This document shows, in pieces, positions 1 to 9,587 of a DNA stretch of 44,975 nt. Source of the stretch: Oscillospiraceae bacterium. GTDB taxonomy: Bacteria > Bacillota > Clostridia > Oscillospirales > Oscillospiraceae. Both the position numbers and the translations under genes were made by a program. The DNA is taken from the NCBI GenBank assembly GCA_031281255.1, contig JAITFR010000206.1, positions 1 through 44,975 on the forward strand, written 5' to 3'. The first letter of the stretch is position 1. The number at the start of each line of letters is the position of its first letter. A model generated the notes under the pieces. The model ran no database searches. It worked only from the letters and a program-made list of their open reading frames with translations, and was not told the DNA's origin.

Positions 1-46
1 TGCACTAAACCCTTATTACCGGATGCAGATAATGCTGCCGTCGGGA
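1..46 (+). promoter_or_regulatory. TPP riboswitch (THI element), 3' part only; 5' half lies outside the window
   Basis: ACCCUU-AUUACCGGAUGCAGAUAAUGCUGCCGUCGGGA matches the 3' half of the TPP aptamer consensus (ACCCUU...ACCUGAUCUGGAUAAUGCCAGCGNAGGGA); a thiamine transporter-like gene lies directly downstream. Confidence 0.85.
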
Positions 47-65
47 GTAAGAAAAGGCTGTAAAG

Positions 66-97
66 CACCTCTAATTATAAGAAAGAGGTGTTTTATT
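66..97 (+). terminator. Expression-platform hairpin: CACCTCT/AGAGGTG stem (66-72/84-90) followed by TTTTATT; the 3' arm contains the Shine-Dalgarno AGAGGTG
   Basis: 7-bp perfect inverted repeat directly before ATG at 98; the SD lies within the 3' arm and a short U-rich run follows. Confidence 0.7.
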
Positions 98-979
98 ATG
101 AAAAAAGAAAAAAAGGAAAGAAATTACAAAATCTGGGCTTATGTTATGTTTTATGTTGGACTGATTGGTTCAATATTTGCATTGATATCAATAAGCGCAT
201 CAGAAAGCACATTCCAAGTTGCAGATCAAGTTTTTCGAATTATGAGAGATTTTCTTAGAGAAACTGATCCGGATGCAGTTGGAGCATTAGTTCGTCCCAC
301 ACGCGAATATATCTCACCAATGTCAACAATGGCGATAGTTACATTATCTGTTCTTGTAACGTCAGTATTTCTGTTTTTTATTGGTGGTGGTATATTAATC
401 ACACGCTTTATAAGTAAAAACAAATTGGAGCGTATACAAAAAAGTGATATATCACTTCTGACTTTTACGTCCTTATGTATCGCTCTTGCTGTAGTTCTTT
501 CACAAATCCGCTTATTTCAAATGCCTCAAGGTGGTTCAATCACTGCTTTTAGTATGTTGCCAATTGTTTTAGTAGGTTACTGGTACGGTGCAAAATCCGG
601 TATTTCAGCAGGTATTGTATATGGGCTATTACGATTAATGTTAGGCTCAACAGTATATCATCCTATACAATTTATCTTAGATTATCCAATGGCTTATGCT
701 GCACTCGGTGCATTTTGTATGTTCAGAAGTAAGCGTTTTGGTCTGCAAGCAAGTTATATCGCAGGTGTTGCAGGACGCTTTTTGTGCAGTTTTATAGCAG
801 GTATGGTGTTTTTTGGAGAGTTTGCACCTGTGGGACAACCTGTGTGGATTTACTCTGCTGTGTATCAGTTGACTTATATAGGTCCTGAAGCTGTAGTAAC
901 CTTAATAGTTTTATCCATGCCTCCCGTAATGAACGCCATCGAGCAATTAAGACGTTTAAGGGTTAAAGGTAATTCCTAA
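98..979 (+). CDS. thiT: ECF transporter S component, thiamine transporter ThiT/YuaJ-like, with N-terminal two-TM extension
   Basis: QGGSITAFSMLPIVLVGYWYG...HPIQFILDYPMAYAALG resembles ThiT/YuaJ; TPP riboswitch upstream; ATG at 98 with SD fits better than the ORF start at 23. Confidence 0.8.
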   Translation: MKKEKKERNYKIWAYVMFYVGLIGSIFALISISASESTFQVADQVFRIMRDFLRETDPDAVGALVRPTREYISPMSTMAIVTLSVLVTSVFLFFIGGGILITRFISKNKLERIQKSDISLLTFTSLCIALAVVLSQIRLFQMPQGGSITAFSMLPIVLVGYWYGAKSGISAGIVYGLLRLMLGSTVYHPIQFILDYPMAYAALGAFCMFRSKRFGLQASYIAGVAGRFLCSFIAGMVFFGEFAPVGQPVWIYSAVYQLTYIGPEAVVTLIVLSMPPVMNAIEQLRRLRVKGNS

Positions 980-990
980 TCTCTAGCTAC

Positions 991-1045
991 AAATCACCCG
1001 CCGTCTGCGGACGGCACCCTCTTTACTAAAGAGGGCATGGAGTCC
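991..1045 (+). repeat. Dispersed double-hairpin intergenic repeat, copy 1
   Basis: AAATCACCCGCCGTCTGCGGACGGCACCCTCTTTACTAAAGAGGGCATGGAGTCCC; same layout as copies near 30.6, 32.1, 32.2 and 41.0 kb. Confidence 0.9.
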
Positions 1046-1065
1046 CAATCTCCATATTTCTCGTC

Positions 1066-1098
1066 ATTATTAATTATTAACTATTAATTATTAATTCA
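1066..1098. repeat. Heptamer-period tandem repeat (TTAATTA/TTAACTA/TTAATTA/TTAATTC)
   Basis: Direct reading; overlaps the stop codon of the NUDIX gene. Confidence 0.8.
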
Positions 1099-1635
1099 TA
1101 TAGTTCCTAGCCACTCTTTTGCTTTCATTATGCCGACGATTGTTTTTGCATCTTTGAGTTCGTTTCGCATTATCATAGCGATAACTTCGTCGAAGTCATA
1201 TTGCTCAAGGCTGAGGAGTTCGCCTTCGTCGGGGTGCATTTCACCCTTTTGCAAATCTAATGCTAGATATAAGTACAAAATCTCGCCATTACCACCCGGT
1301 GATGGGTACATCGGACCAAAATCTATGTATCTCCCTGCAATATAACCGGTTTCTTCTGATAACTCTCTAACAGCACATAAGTATGGGTCCTCACCATACT
1401 CTAACTTCCCTGCCGGTATTTCAAGAGTTTCCTCCTGCATGGGATAACGAAATTGCCGTACTAATAGAACTTTTTGCTCATCAGTTATTGCAACAATTCC
1501 CACACCACCTGGATGCTCAACTATCTCACGTTCAGATTTTTTACCATTTGAGAGTTCTACTATATCTCGTCTGATGTTTACAATAATCCCTTCGTAAACA
1601 GTCTTTGATTCTAACTGCTTTTCAAAAAACTTCAT
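1096..1635 (-). CDS. NUDIX hydrolase, ADP-ribose pyrophosphatase-like
   Basis: Nudix box GKLEYGEDPYLCAVRELSEETGY; the ATG giving MKFFEKQ has a better SD than the upstream alternative start. Confidence 0.92.
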   Translation of the reverse strand: MKFFEKQLESKTVYEGIIVNIRRDIVELSNGKKSEREIVEHPGGVGIVAITDEQKVLLVRQFRYPMQEETLEIPAGKLEYGEDPYLCAVRELSEETGYIAGRYIDFGPMYPSPGGNGEILYLYLALDLQKGEMHPDEGELLSLEQYDFDEVIAMIMRNELKDAKTIVGIMKAKEWLGTI

Positions 1636-1729
1636 TCTTCGCAAAATCCTCTCAATATGTATTAATTTTTACGGGCGACCGAGGACGGTCGCCCCTACAC
1701 AAGATTTTTACTTTATTGTCAACATTTAA

Positions 1730-3328
1730 TTACTTTTTATCGCCAAAGCGTTTTATCATCTCAATAATATTATCAATATCAATTGGTTTAGCTAAGTGTC
1801 CATTCATACCACTTTCGAGACATCTTTCTATATCTTCTTTAAATACATTAGCTGTTATAGCGATTATCGGTATAGTTTTTGCTCTTTCAAAATCAAAAGC
1901 ACGGATTGTCCTTGTGGCTTCATATCCATCCATAACAGGCATTTGAACGTCCATCACAATGATATTGTACCGATCGGGATTATCCTTAAATAACTGCACA
2001 GCATCAAAACCGTTTTCTGCAATATCTATGTTTATTTTTGTATCTTCTAGTAACGATATTAGGATAGTTCTGTTGATATCAACATCTTCAGCGAGTAATA
2101 AGTAATAATCTGAGAAATCAGGTGTGCTACTTTCTTTACCGGATTGCTCTTCTTCAAGAAGATGCTCTATATCGTCCGCTTGAGCATGTTCAAGTCTTAC
2201 CTTAAATGTAAAAGTGGTACCTTTATTAATTTCAGATTTTACGGAAATATTTCCATCCATCATTTCAACAATATTTTTTGAAATTGCAAGACCAAGTCCT
2301 GTTCCACCAAATATTCTTGCCGTGTCACTTTGAGCTTGCTCAAACGCAGTAAACAGTCTTTTTATTTGCTCATCATTCATACCGATGCCGGTATCACTAA
2401 CTGAAATACTAATTACACTATGATTCTCATCAATATGTGTTTCCTCCGCTGTAAGCTCAATTTTTCCACCTTCCGGCGTGAACTTTGCAGCATTAGAAAG
2501 CAGATTTGCAATAACTTGTGAAAGTCTAAGCTCATCACTTATATAGTGTTTTCTCATTCCTGACTTAAAGTCAACAACAAAATCTATATCGCCTTCTCTT
2601 ACTTTTTCGACAATAAGAGCACTTGTTAGAGAGAATATTCTTTCTAAGTTAATTGGAGCATACTCAAGCTCAAGCTTCCCGGCTTCTATTTTGGAAAGGT
2701 CGAGTATATCGTTTATAAGTCTTAACAAATGAGTTGATGAGTTTTCGATGTTTGTTAAACAGTCTCTGATTTTTTCGATATCGTCTGATTTTTCTGCAAT
2801 TTTTGACATACCAATAATTGCATTCATCGGGGTGCGTATCTCGTGACTCATGTTAGCAAGGAAGTTACTTTTTGCATTTGTAGCTTCCTCAGCTCGTGCC
2901 AAAGCATCCCCAAGTTTTTCATTACTCTCTTTTAAAAGATTTGCATGATGAGCAAACAATATTTGGTTTTCAATTCGTTTTAATAACAAGGGTGCAGAAA
3001 ATGGCTTAAACATATAGTCTGATGCTCCAAGGCTTAAACCATGAATTTCACTGTTATCATCACTTCTTGCTGTTAAAAATATGACCGGTATTTCTTTATA
3101 ACGAGGGTCTTCTTTTAATTTTGTTATTACCTCATAACCATTCATTTCAGGCATTTCTATATCTAACAAGATTAAATCCGGTATTACATTTTTTTCTAAA
3201 TATGAAAATAGCTTAGCACCTGATGAAGCAGGATAAACCTGGTAATAGGGTTTTAAAATACTCCTGCCTTGATCTAAGTTGGCTTTCACATCATCAACTA
3301 GTATAATTATTTTTCTTTCGTTTTCCAC
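1730..3328 (-). CDS. Hybrid histidine kinase: REC-HisKA-HATPase_c-REC
   Basis: REC1 ILVDDVKAN...LILLDIEMPEMNG; HisKA MSHEIRTPMNAIIG; FGGTGLGLAIS; REC2 IIVMDVQMPVMDG. Confidence 0.95.
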   Translation of the reverse strand: MENERKIIILVDDVKANLDQGRSILKPYYQVYPASSGAKLFSYLEKNVIPDLILLDIEMPEMNGYEVITKLKEDPRYKEIPVIFLTARSDDNSEIHGLSLGASDYMFKPFSAPLLLKRIENQILFAHHANLLKESNEKLGDALARAEEATNAKSNFLANMSHEIRTPMNAIIGMSKIAEKSDDIEKIRDCLTNIENSSTHLLRLINDILDLSKIEAGKLELEYAPINLERIFSLTSALIVEKVREGDIDFVVDFKSGMRKHYISDELRLSQVIANLLSNAAKFTPEGGKIELTAEETHIDENHSVISISVSDTGIGMNDEQIKRLFTAFEQAQSDTARIFGGTGLGLAISKNIVEMMDGNISVKSEINKGTTFTFKVRLEHAQADDIEHLLEEEQSGKESSTPDFSDYYLLLAEDVDINRTILISLLEDTKINIDIAENGFDAVQLFKDNPDRYNIIVMDVQMPVMDGYEATRTIRAFDFERAKTIPIIAITANVFKEDIERCLESGMNGHLAKPIDIDNIIEMIKRFGDKK

Positions 3329-3362
3329 TGTTTTTCTCCATAATAAGTTGGTTGGTTAATTA

Positions 3363-6300
3363 TTAACTGTAATCCTCGATGATAGATTGTAGTTTTTCAT
3401 TAATTTCATCAAAATTACCATCAGCCACATTATCTCTAAGCCACGTAACTAAACCTGTGTCGTTTCTATAAACACATTTGTCTAACTCATGCATAGCAGC
3501 ATCCAAGTCGTCCATATCGTACTTTTCACATGAAGCCATCATCTTTAATAACACATCTTTATCAGGTCTGTCTTTAATTTCTTTTGGATCTCTGTCTTTG
3601 ATTTCATAAAGCATACTTCCAATATCATCTATTAATGAATAAGCTGCTTTAAGGAATAAAACATTGTTAGTTGCTACATACTCATAATTATTATCTGCGG
3701 CTTCTGATTCTAGTTTATCTGCCATATCACCAACAGCATTAGCATATATTCCACGACTGGAACTTTTTAATCCATGGATATCAATAGCATACTCTATTAA
3801 TTTACTGTTGCTTACTTTTTCAATTCTTTTGAGAATTGGTATTGTGTTTGATACATATGAACGTAAAATCCCTAAATATGTAGTTTCGTCACCATATCGG
3901 GAAATACCTCTTTGAATATCTAAACCATCGATTTTCATAGTGGCTAACATTGCACTTATCGCCTCTTGATCATCAGAAGATTCCACACTATACACTTCTT
4001 CTTCATCATCTTTTTTCACCCATTTATGGATTACTTCATCTAGGCGTACAATATCTATCGGTTTTGTAAGAAACGCCTGGAAACCTTCATCTAAGAACAT
4101 TTGTTCACTGCCTACAACTGCATTTGCAGTTAGTGCAACAATGGGTACATTCTTAGTGTATTCTGTGTTTAGCTCACGAATACGCATTGCTGCTTCTATA
4201 CCATCCATTTCCGGCATCATATAATCCATAAATATTGTGTCATACGTTATTTTTTCATTTAACATAGCTTTTATTGCCTCAGCACCACTCTCTACACAGT
4301 CAACTTGCATACTGTATAATCTTAACAATCCCTTTGCAATATCAAGGTTTGTTAGGTTATCATCAACAACAAGAACACGTGCTTTAGGTAGTTGAATTCT
4401 TGAGAATCTAACATTATGGTTTCTCTTTAGATCAGAATAACTAAATTGCTGTAAGCTGCTTACAACTTCCGGACCTATCTTTGTATTAGATAAATATCCT
4501 TGTAAAATCTTAACTGTGAATGTGCTACCCTTACCATACTCACTTTTTACATTTATTGTACCATTCATTAATTCCACGAGATTTTTTGTAATTGAAAGAC
4601 CAAGACCCGTACCTTCAATTTTTGCATTTGACCTGAGGTCCAGTTGAGAGTAGTCTGTAAACAGTTTGTCAATATCCTCTTTTTGTATACCTCTGCCTGT
4701 ATCTTTTACTTGGATTATTAACCAAACTGAATTCTTTTCTTTTGCACAGTTTACGTTAAACTCAACAGTTCCCTCTTTTGTGTACTTTATAGCATTTGAC
4801 AGGAGATTGTTCATTATTTGCTTGATTCTTAACTCGTCACCATAAAGAATAGAGTATAAATCTTCACTAATGTTTAGCTTAAAATTGATTGGTTTTTCGT
4901 TAATGCGTATTATGTTTTGCATGATTGTATCATTTATTAAGCTCGGTACATCATAACAAGCCGGTACAAGCTCCAACTTGCCTGCTTCAATTTTTGAAAT
5001 ATCAAGAATATCGTTAACCAGATTTAGTAGAATAGTACCGGCTGTGTGAATCTTTTCGATGTTAATTCGATCTTCACGGCTGATACCATCACCTTCGAGT
5101 GACAAATCAGACATTCCAATAACTGCATTTAGAGGCGTGCGCATATCGTGGCTCATTCTTGCAAGGAAGTCACTTTTTGCACGGTTTGCTACTTGTGCTT
5201 CTATAAGTGATGATTCTACTTCTTCTTTAAGTCTGATTTGATCTCGCATATCATAAATATATCCGAGCATAATGAACTTATTGTCCCTGTACATACGTGT
5301 CATAGTAAGCTCAACAGGTAATGGTTTTCCATCAGGTGTTAAGTGAATCCACTCAACTTTTATTGTTTCGCCTCTTATAACTCTTTTCATGATTTTTTTA
5401 GCTTTATCAATTGAGTTTTTTCCATCAGGTTGAAGTTCCGGGAAATGTGCTTGTGTACCAAAGAACTTACTATAATATTCTTTTGAAACACCATACATAT
5501 CCAATACAACATCATTACAATCAATGAATGTTAAGTTTTCATCAAATAATGTTAGACCAACAGGAGCATTTTCGAGCATTATTTCAACTTCACGTTTTAG
5601 AAGTTTTTCTTCACGTAAATCACGTGAATATGCTGCAACAACATAATCATCTTTATACAATACACGGACAAGAGTAGATTCAACAGGAACAATAGTTCCG
5701 TCAGAAAGCATATGCGACCATTCAAATACTACACGACCATCTTCAAATGCTTTTTGTAACATTCTGCTGGCTTTTTCCTCTGAGTTTTGTCCATCTGCCT
5801 GATATTCCGGTGTAAACTCAAAAACCCTGTCGATGTATTCTTGTTTGTTTTTTAGTCCAAAAAACTCTACTGTTGCCTGGTTGCAATCAATAATGTTTTG
5901 GTTAGCATCCCAAAGCTCGCAACATAATGGAGTTGAGTCGAGCATAATTCTCATATGGTCTTCTGCAATTTGGAGTTCTTTTTTGAGTCTTAATTCCTCA
6001 CGTAAATCTTGTGTATACGATGCGATAACATAATCATTACCGTATTTTAGTTTTATTAAAGAAACTTTTGCCGGCATCAAAGTGCCATCCATTAATTTAT
6101 ATGTCCAATCGCAATCACATCTACCATTTTTTAATGCTTCTTTAAGATAAACTTTTACTTGATCAACTGATTTTGTTCCGTCAGGTTGGTATTCCGGATA
6201 CAGGTCTTCATATTTCTCAAAGAACTCTTGTTTATCCTTAAATCCTAACAGTCTAAGTGCTTCTTTATTACAATCGATTTTTTCAAAGGTTTTTGCATCA

Positions 6301-7319
6301 AATAACTGGCATGACATTGGGTTTGAGTCGAGCATCAATGCTGTTCGTTCGTTAGCTTCGTTGATTTTGTTTTCCATTTCGTTACGAATGACTGCACTGG
6401 CGTATAAAAAAGCACCGGAACGCATTATCTCAACACAATTTTCATCAAAATACCGTTCATCTTCGTGGTCTTCTAAGAGTGCAAATCCCCAAAACTCATC
6501 ACCAATAAATATTGGCGTTACAAAAACTGACACAATACCGGCTGCTTTTAATACTTTAGTTTCTTCTCCAACAATTAAACTAACCGGACTGTTAACAATT
6601 TCATTGTTGGCTAATTTTTCTCCCCAGTTTGGCGCTACCACAGAGTATGGTATATTCACATATTTTGGATTAGGCTCTGTAGTCCCACCGGCTTCTCTTT
6701 CCCAGCGGTATATTTGTGCAGCTCCTAAACCTCCGTCAGGTAGAGTAAAGTTGCGAAATAGTGAGAACCTATCGATGGCGAATAAATCAGCAACCTGCCA
6801 AATACCATCAGATAGTGTTTTCTCAAATGTTCCGCTGCTTTTTGATATGAGCATAATAGCAGTTTTATTTAAAGCGTTAAGCATGGTTTCACGGTCATTT
6901 TTATCCGTAACATCCATAACAGCACCTGCAACTCTAAGAGGTATACCATCATCATCACGTTGTGTTGTTCCTAAAGCTCGAAAATGTCTATAATTACCAT
7001 TTTTATGCATCAATCTGTATTCAATATCATACGGTGTGTTTCCGGTATGGTCGGATATATGAGCTTCAAATGCATCTAAGACTGTTTTACTTTCGTCCGG
7101 ATGCATACGGCTGCTCCAACTATGAAGAACATCCGGAAAATCATTTTCATCCTTAAAGCCTAACATTTCACGAAACTCATTTGACCACGTAAACTTATTT
7201 TCAGGATTAATAGGGTCGCCACTGACAACATCCATATCCCACAAAGCGATGTTAAGAGCATCGTTTGCAAGCTTGTATTTCATTAAGTCATATTCATATT
7301 TTGATTGTAAATTATCCAT
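3363..7319 (-). CDS. Multi-sensor hybrid histidine kinase: PAS-GAF-PAS-PAS-PAS-HisKA-HATPase_c-REC-Hpt
   Basis: N-terminal PAS_3-like domain, GAF-like segment, three similar PAS repeats each with an (I/F)DCN motif, MSHDMRTPLNAVIG, IEGTGLGLSIT, IFMDYMMPEMDG, Hpt motif IHGLKSSS. Confidence 0.93.
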   Translation of the reverse strand: MDNLQSKYEYDLMKYKLANDALNIALWDMDVVSGDPINPENKFTWSNEFREMLGFKDENDFPDVLHSWSSRMHPDESKTVLDAFEAHISDHTGNTPYDIEYRLMHKNGNYRHFRALGTTQRDDDGIPLRVAGAVMDVTDKNDRETMLNALNKTAIMLISKSSGTFEKTLSDGIWQVADLFAIDRFSLFRNFTLPDGGLGAAQIYRWEREAGGTTEPNPKYVNIPYSVVAPNWGEKLANNEIVNSPVSLIVGEETKVLKAAGIVSVFVTPIFIGDEFWGFALLEDHEDERYFDENCVEIMRSGAFLYASAVIRNEMENKINEANERTALMLDSNPMSCQLFDAKTFEKIDCNKEALRLLGFKDKQEFFEKYEDLYPEYQPDGTKSVDQVKVYLKEALKNGRCDCDWTYKLMDGTLMPAKVSLIKLKYGNDYVIASYTQDLREELRLKKELQIAEDHMRIMLDSTPLCCELWDANQNIIDCNQATVEFFGLKNKQEYIDRVFEFTPEYQADGQNSEEKASRMLQKAFEDGRVVFEWSHMLSDGTIVPVESTLVRVLYKDDYVVAAYSRDLREEKLLKREVEIMLENAPVGLTLFDENLTFIDCNDVVLDMYGVSKEYYSKFFGTQAHFPELQPDGKNSIDKAKKIMKRVIRGETIKVEWIHLTPDGKPLPVELTMTRMYRDNKFIMLGYIYDMRDQIRLKEEVESSLIEAQVANRAKSDFLARMSHDMRTPLNAVIGMSDLSLEGDGISREDRINIEKIHTAGTILLNLVNDILDISKIEAGKLELVPACYDVPSLINDTIMQNIIRINEKPINFKLNISEDLYSILYGDELRIKQIMNNLLSNAIKYTKEGTVEFNVNCAKEKNSVWLIIQVKDTGRGIQKEDIDKLFTDYSQLDLRSNAKIEGTGLGLSITKNLVELMNGTINVKSEYGKGSTFTVKILQGYLSNTKIGPEVVSSLQQFSYSDLKRNHNVRFSRIQLPKARVLVVDDNLTNLDIAKGLLRLYSMQVDCVESGAEAIKAMLNEKITYDTIFMDYMMPEMDGIEAAMRIRELNTEYTKNVPIVALTANAVVGSEQMFLDEGFQAFLTKPIDIVRLDEVIHKWVKKDDEEEVYSVESSDDQEAISAMLATMKIDGLDIQRGISRYGDETTYLGILRSYVSNTIPILKRIEKVSNSKLIEYAIDIHGLKSSSRGIYANAVGDMADKLESEAADNNYEYVATNNVLFLKAAYSLIDDIGSMLYEIKDRDPKEIKDRPDKDVLLKMMASCEKYDMDDLDAAMHELDKCVYRNDTGLVTWLRDNVADGNFDEINEKLQSIIEDYS

Positions 7320-7355
7320 CTTAAACTCCTGTTTCTCGTCTAACCTAATATTATA

Positions 7356-9545
7356 CTAAAAACCAGCTTTAATTGCTACCAGTATATCTCTTGCAGCTTC
7401 ACAGTTAAACTCTGCAAGCTCTTTTGCGGTATTTTCCAGTTTATCATTAATATCATCACCAAAATCAAATCCTAATAACGGTTTTATTAATTCCGCTCCT
7501 TCGTCACTGTCGTAATCGATAACAGCACTTAGTGCTTTTCCAACAGCTTCCTGTAGTTCCTCAATGCTTCCCTTTTCTCTTTTAGAAGTAATTTTATCCG
7601 GGAAAATTATTGATAACTTTTTGTGCAATTCCATTAATTTATTGTAAAAATCCGGGAATAGTTCCTGGCAAATTGTTATATTATTATCTTTTGCTTCTGA
7701 TTCAAGATTATACGCTGTTTCGGATAATTCTTTAGCACCTATTGTTGCCAGCATTGATTTCATAGCATGTACAGAAATTGCAAAGGATTCAATGTTTCCA
7801 TTACTCAGATTATCTTTTAATTTTTCACATTCTTCAGGTATTTTTTTGCAACAAAGCTCAACAGATTCAAAATAAAGCTCTTCAAGGTTAGCAACATTAT
7901 TCATACCAACACTTACATTTATTTCAGAGATTTTTTTAATTTCATCAAGAGTTCTGGGCTTTATCATTAATTCTTCAATAACTGTTTCAGTAGATTTTAC
8001 TTTCACTTCATCTGCAAACCAACGCATTAAAGTAGCTGTCATATCACGCATATCAATTGGTTTAGAAACAAAGTCATTAAAACCATTTGCCATAAAAAAC
8101 TCTCTGGCACCTTGTACCGCATTAGCAGTTAGAGCAATAATTGTTAATTCTTTATATTTACCACCTAACTTACGTATTGCTGCAGTAGCTTCAACGCCAT
8201 CCATCTCCGGCATCATATGGTCCATAAATATTAAATCATAATCAATTCTTTTTATCATTTCAATTGCAGCTCTGCCTGATAAAGCAGTATCTGCATCTAT
8301 GTCTGCTAATCCAAGCAGACCCACAGCAACTCTTAAATTAAACTCATTATCGTCTACAACCAGAACTTTAGCATTTGGTAAAGATAGTTTTTTGTTAGAC
8401 GGCATGGCGGCAGCTTTTACTTTTTCTGCACTTCCTCTAATCAGTGGTATTGTTACTGTAAAAATACTACCCTTACCATAATTACTTTTGACATTAATCG
8501 AACCGTTCATCATCTCAATAAAAGATTGGCAGATTGATAAACCAAGACCTGTACCAACTATTTTTCGATTAATCATTGCGTCAACTTGTGAAAATGCATT
8601 AAATAAGTTTTGAAGATCCTCTTGTTTAATTCCTTTTCCTGTATCAGAAATCTCAAATACCAGATTATCTTTGTCACAAAATACTTTTAAGTGAACACTA
8701 CCTTTTTCTGTAAACTTTACTGCATTACCAAGTACATTTATAATTATTTGCCTAAGTCGTACATCATCTCCAAATAAATAGTGAGGTATGTTTTCATCAA
8801 TATCTAAAATAAACTCAAGCCCTTTTTCTTTTGCAACATAGGTAAACATGGAGTAAACATGGTCAGTAAAAACAAGAAAATCATAATCCACTGGGATTAG
8901 TTCCATTTTTCCGGCTTCAATCTTTGACATATCAAGTAAATCGTTTATGATTGTTAAAAGTGATGTAGCTGAGTGAGTTATGGCATTAACATAGTTAGCC
9001 TGCCGCTCATTTAGACCCTCGTGTGTTAATAATTCCAACATACCTATGATAGCGTTCATAGGTGTTCGTATTTCGTGAGACATACTTGCAAGAAATGATG
9101 ATTTTGAACGATTTGCTGATTCCGCAGTTGCTATTGCTTCCTCTTTGTATTGTATCTGCGTAGTTCTTTCACTTAAAAGTTCTGCAATATCTAAATGTAT
9201 TTTGATCCGGTTTTGAAGAACCGGCACAGAAAAAGGTTTTGCGATAAAATCAACAGCACCAAGCTGGAGTCCACGTGCTTCGGTGGCAGAGTCAGATATA
9301 GCTGTTAAGAATACAACCGGTATATCTGCACGATCTTTATCCGCTTTTAATAATTGTAATGCTTCAAACCCGTTCATTCCGGGCATTTCAATGTCTAACA
9401 GAATTAAATCAGGTTTAGCCTTATCAATCAGCATAAACATTTTTGCGGCTGAAGGTAGAGTTTTTATTCGATACTTTTCTTGAAGTGCTGCTTTTGCCAT
9501 AGCAAGATTTGTATCATTATCATCTACAACAAAAATCGTTTTCAT
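7356..9545 (-). CDS. Hybrid histidine kinase: REC-HisKA-HATPase_c-REC-Hpt
   Basis: LILLDIEMPGMNG; MSHEIRTPMNAIIGM; VGTGLGLSIC; LIFMDHMMPEMDG; Hpt VHAMKSMLATIGAKEL. Confidence 0.95.
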   Translation of the reverse strand: MKTIFVVDDNDTNLAMAKAALQEKYRIKTLPSAAKMFMLIDKAKPDLILLDIEMPGMNGFEALQLLKADKDRADIPVVFLTAISDSATEARGLQLGAVDFIAKPFSVPVLQNRIKIHLDIAELLSERTTQIQYKEEAIATAESANRSKSSFLASMSHEIRTPMNAIIGMLELLTHEGLNERQANYVNAITHSATSLLTIINDLLDMSKIEAGKMELIPVDYDFLVFTDHVYSMFTYVAKEKGLEFILDIDENIPHYLFGDDVRLRQIIINVLGNAVKFTEKGSVHLKVFCDKDNLVFEISDTGKGIKQEDLQNLFNAFSQVDAMINRKIVGTGLGLSICQSFIEMMNGSINVKSNYGKGSIFTVTIPLIRGSAEKVKAAAMPSNKKLSLPNAKVLVVDDNEFNLRVAVGLLGLADIDADTALSGRAAIEMIKRIDYDLIFMDHMMPEMDGVEATAAIRKLGGKYKELTIIALTANAVQGAREFFMANGFNDFVSKPIDMRDMTATLMRWFADEVKVKSTETVIEELMIKPRTLDEIKKISEINVSVGMNNVANLEELYFESVELCCKKIPEECEKLKDNLSNGNIESFAISVHAMKSMLATIGAKELSETAYNLESEAKDNNITICQELFPDFYNKLMELHKKLSIIFPDKITSKREKGSIEELQEAVGKALSAVIDYDSDEGAELIKPLLGFDFGDDINDKLENTAKELAEFNCEAARDILVAIKAGF

Positions 9546-9587
9546 AGTTATCCCCTTGTTGTTTTAATTATGACTATAAACAACTAT

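Noticed and set aside
226-423. 65-aa minus-strand ORF inside the ThiT-like gene
   Set aside because: Antisense to a supported CDS with no homology-like motif.
6361-6993. 210-aa plus-strand ORF antisense to the 1318-aa kinase
   Set aside because: Lies fully opposite a well-supported kinase; no recognisable domain or SD. Same reasoning for other antisense ORFs (e.g. 9607-10137, 37556-38101, 29173-29718).
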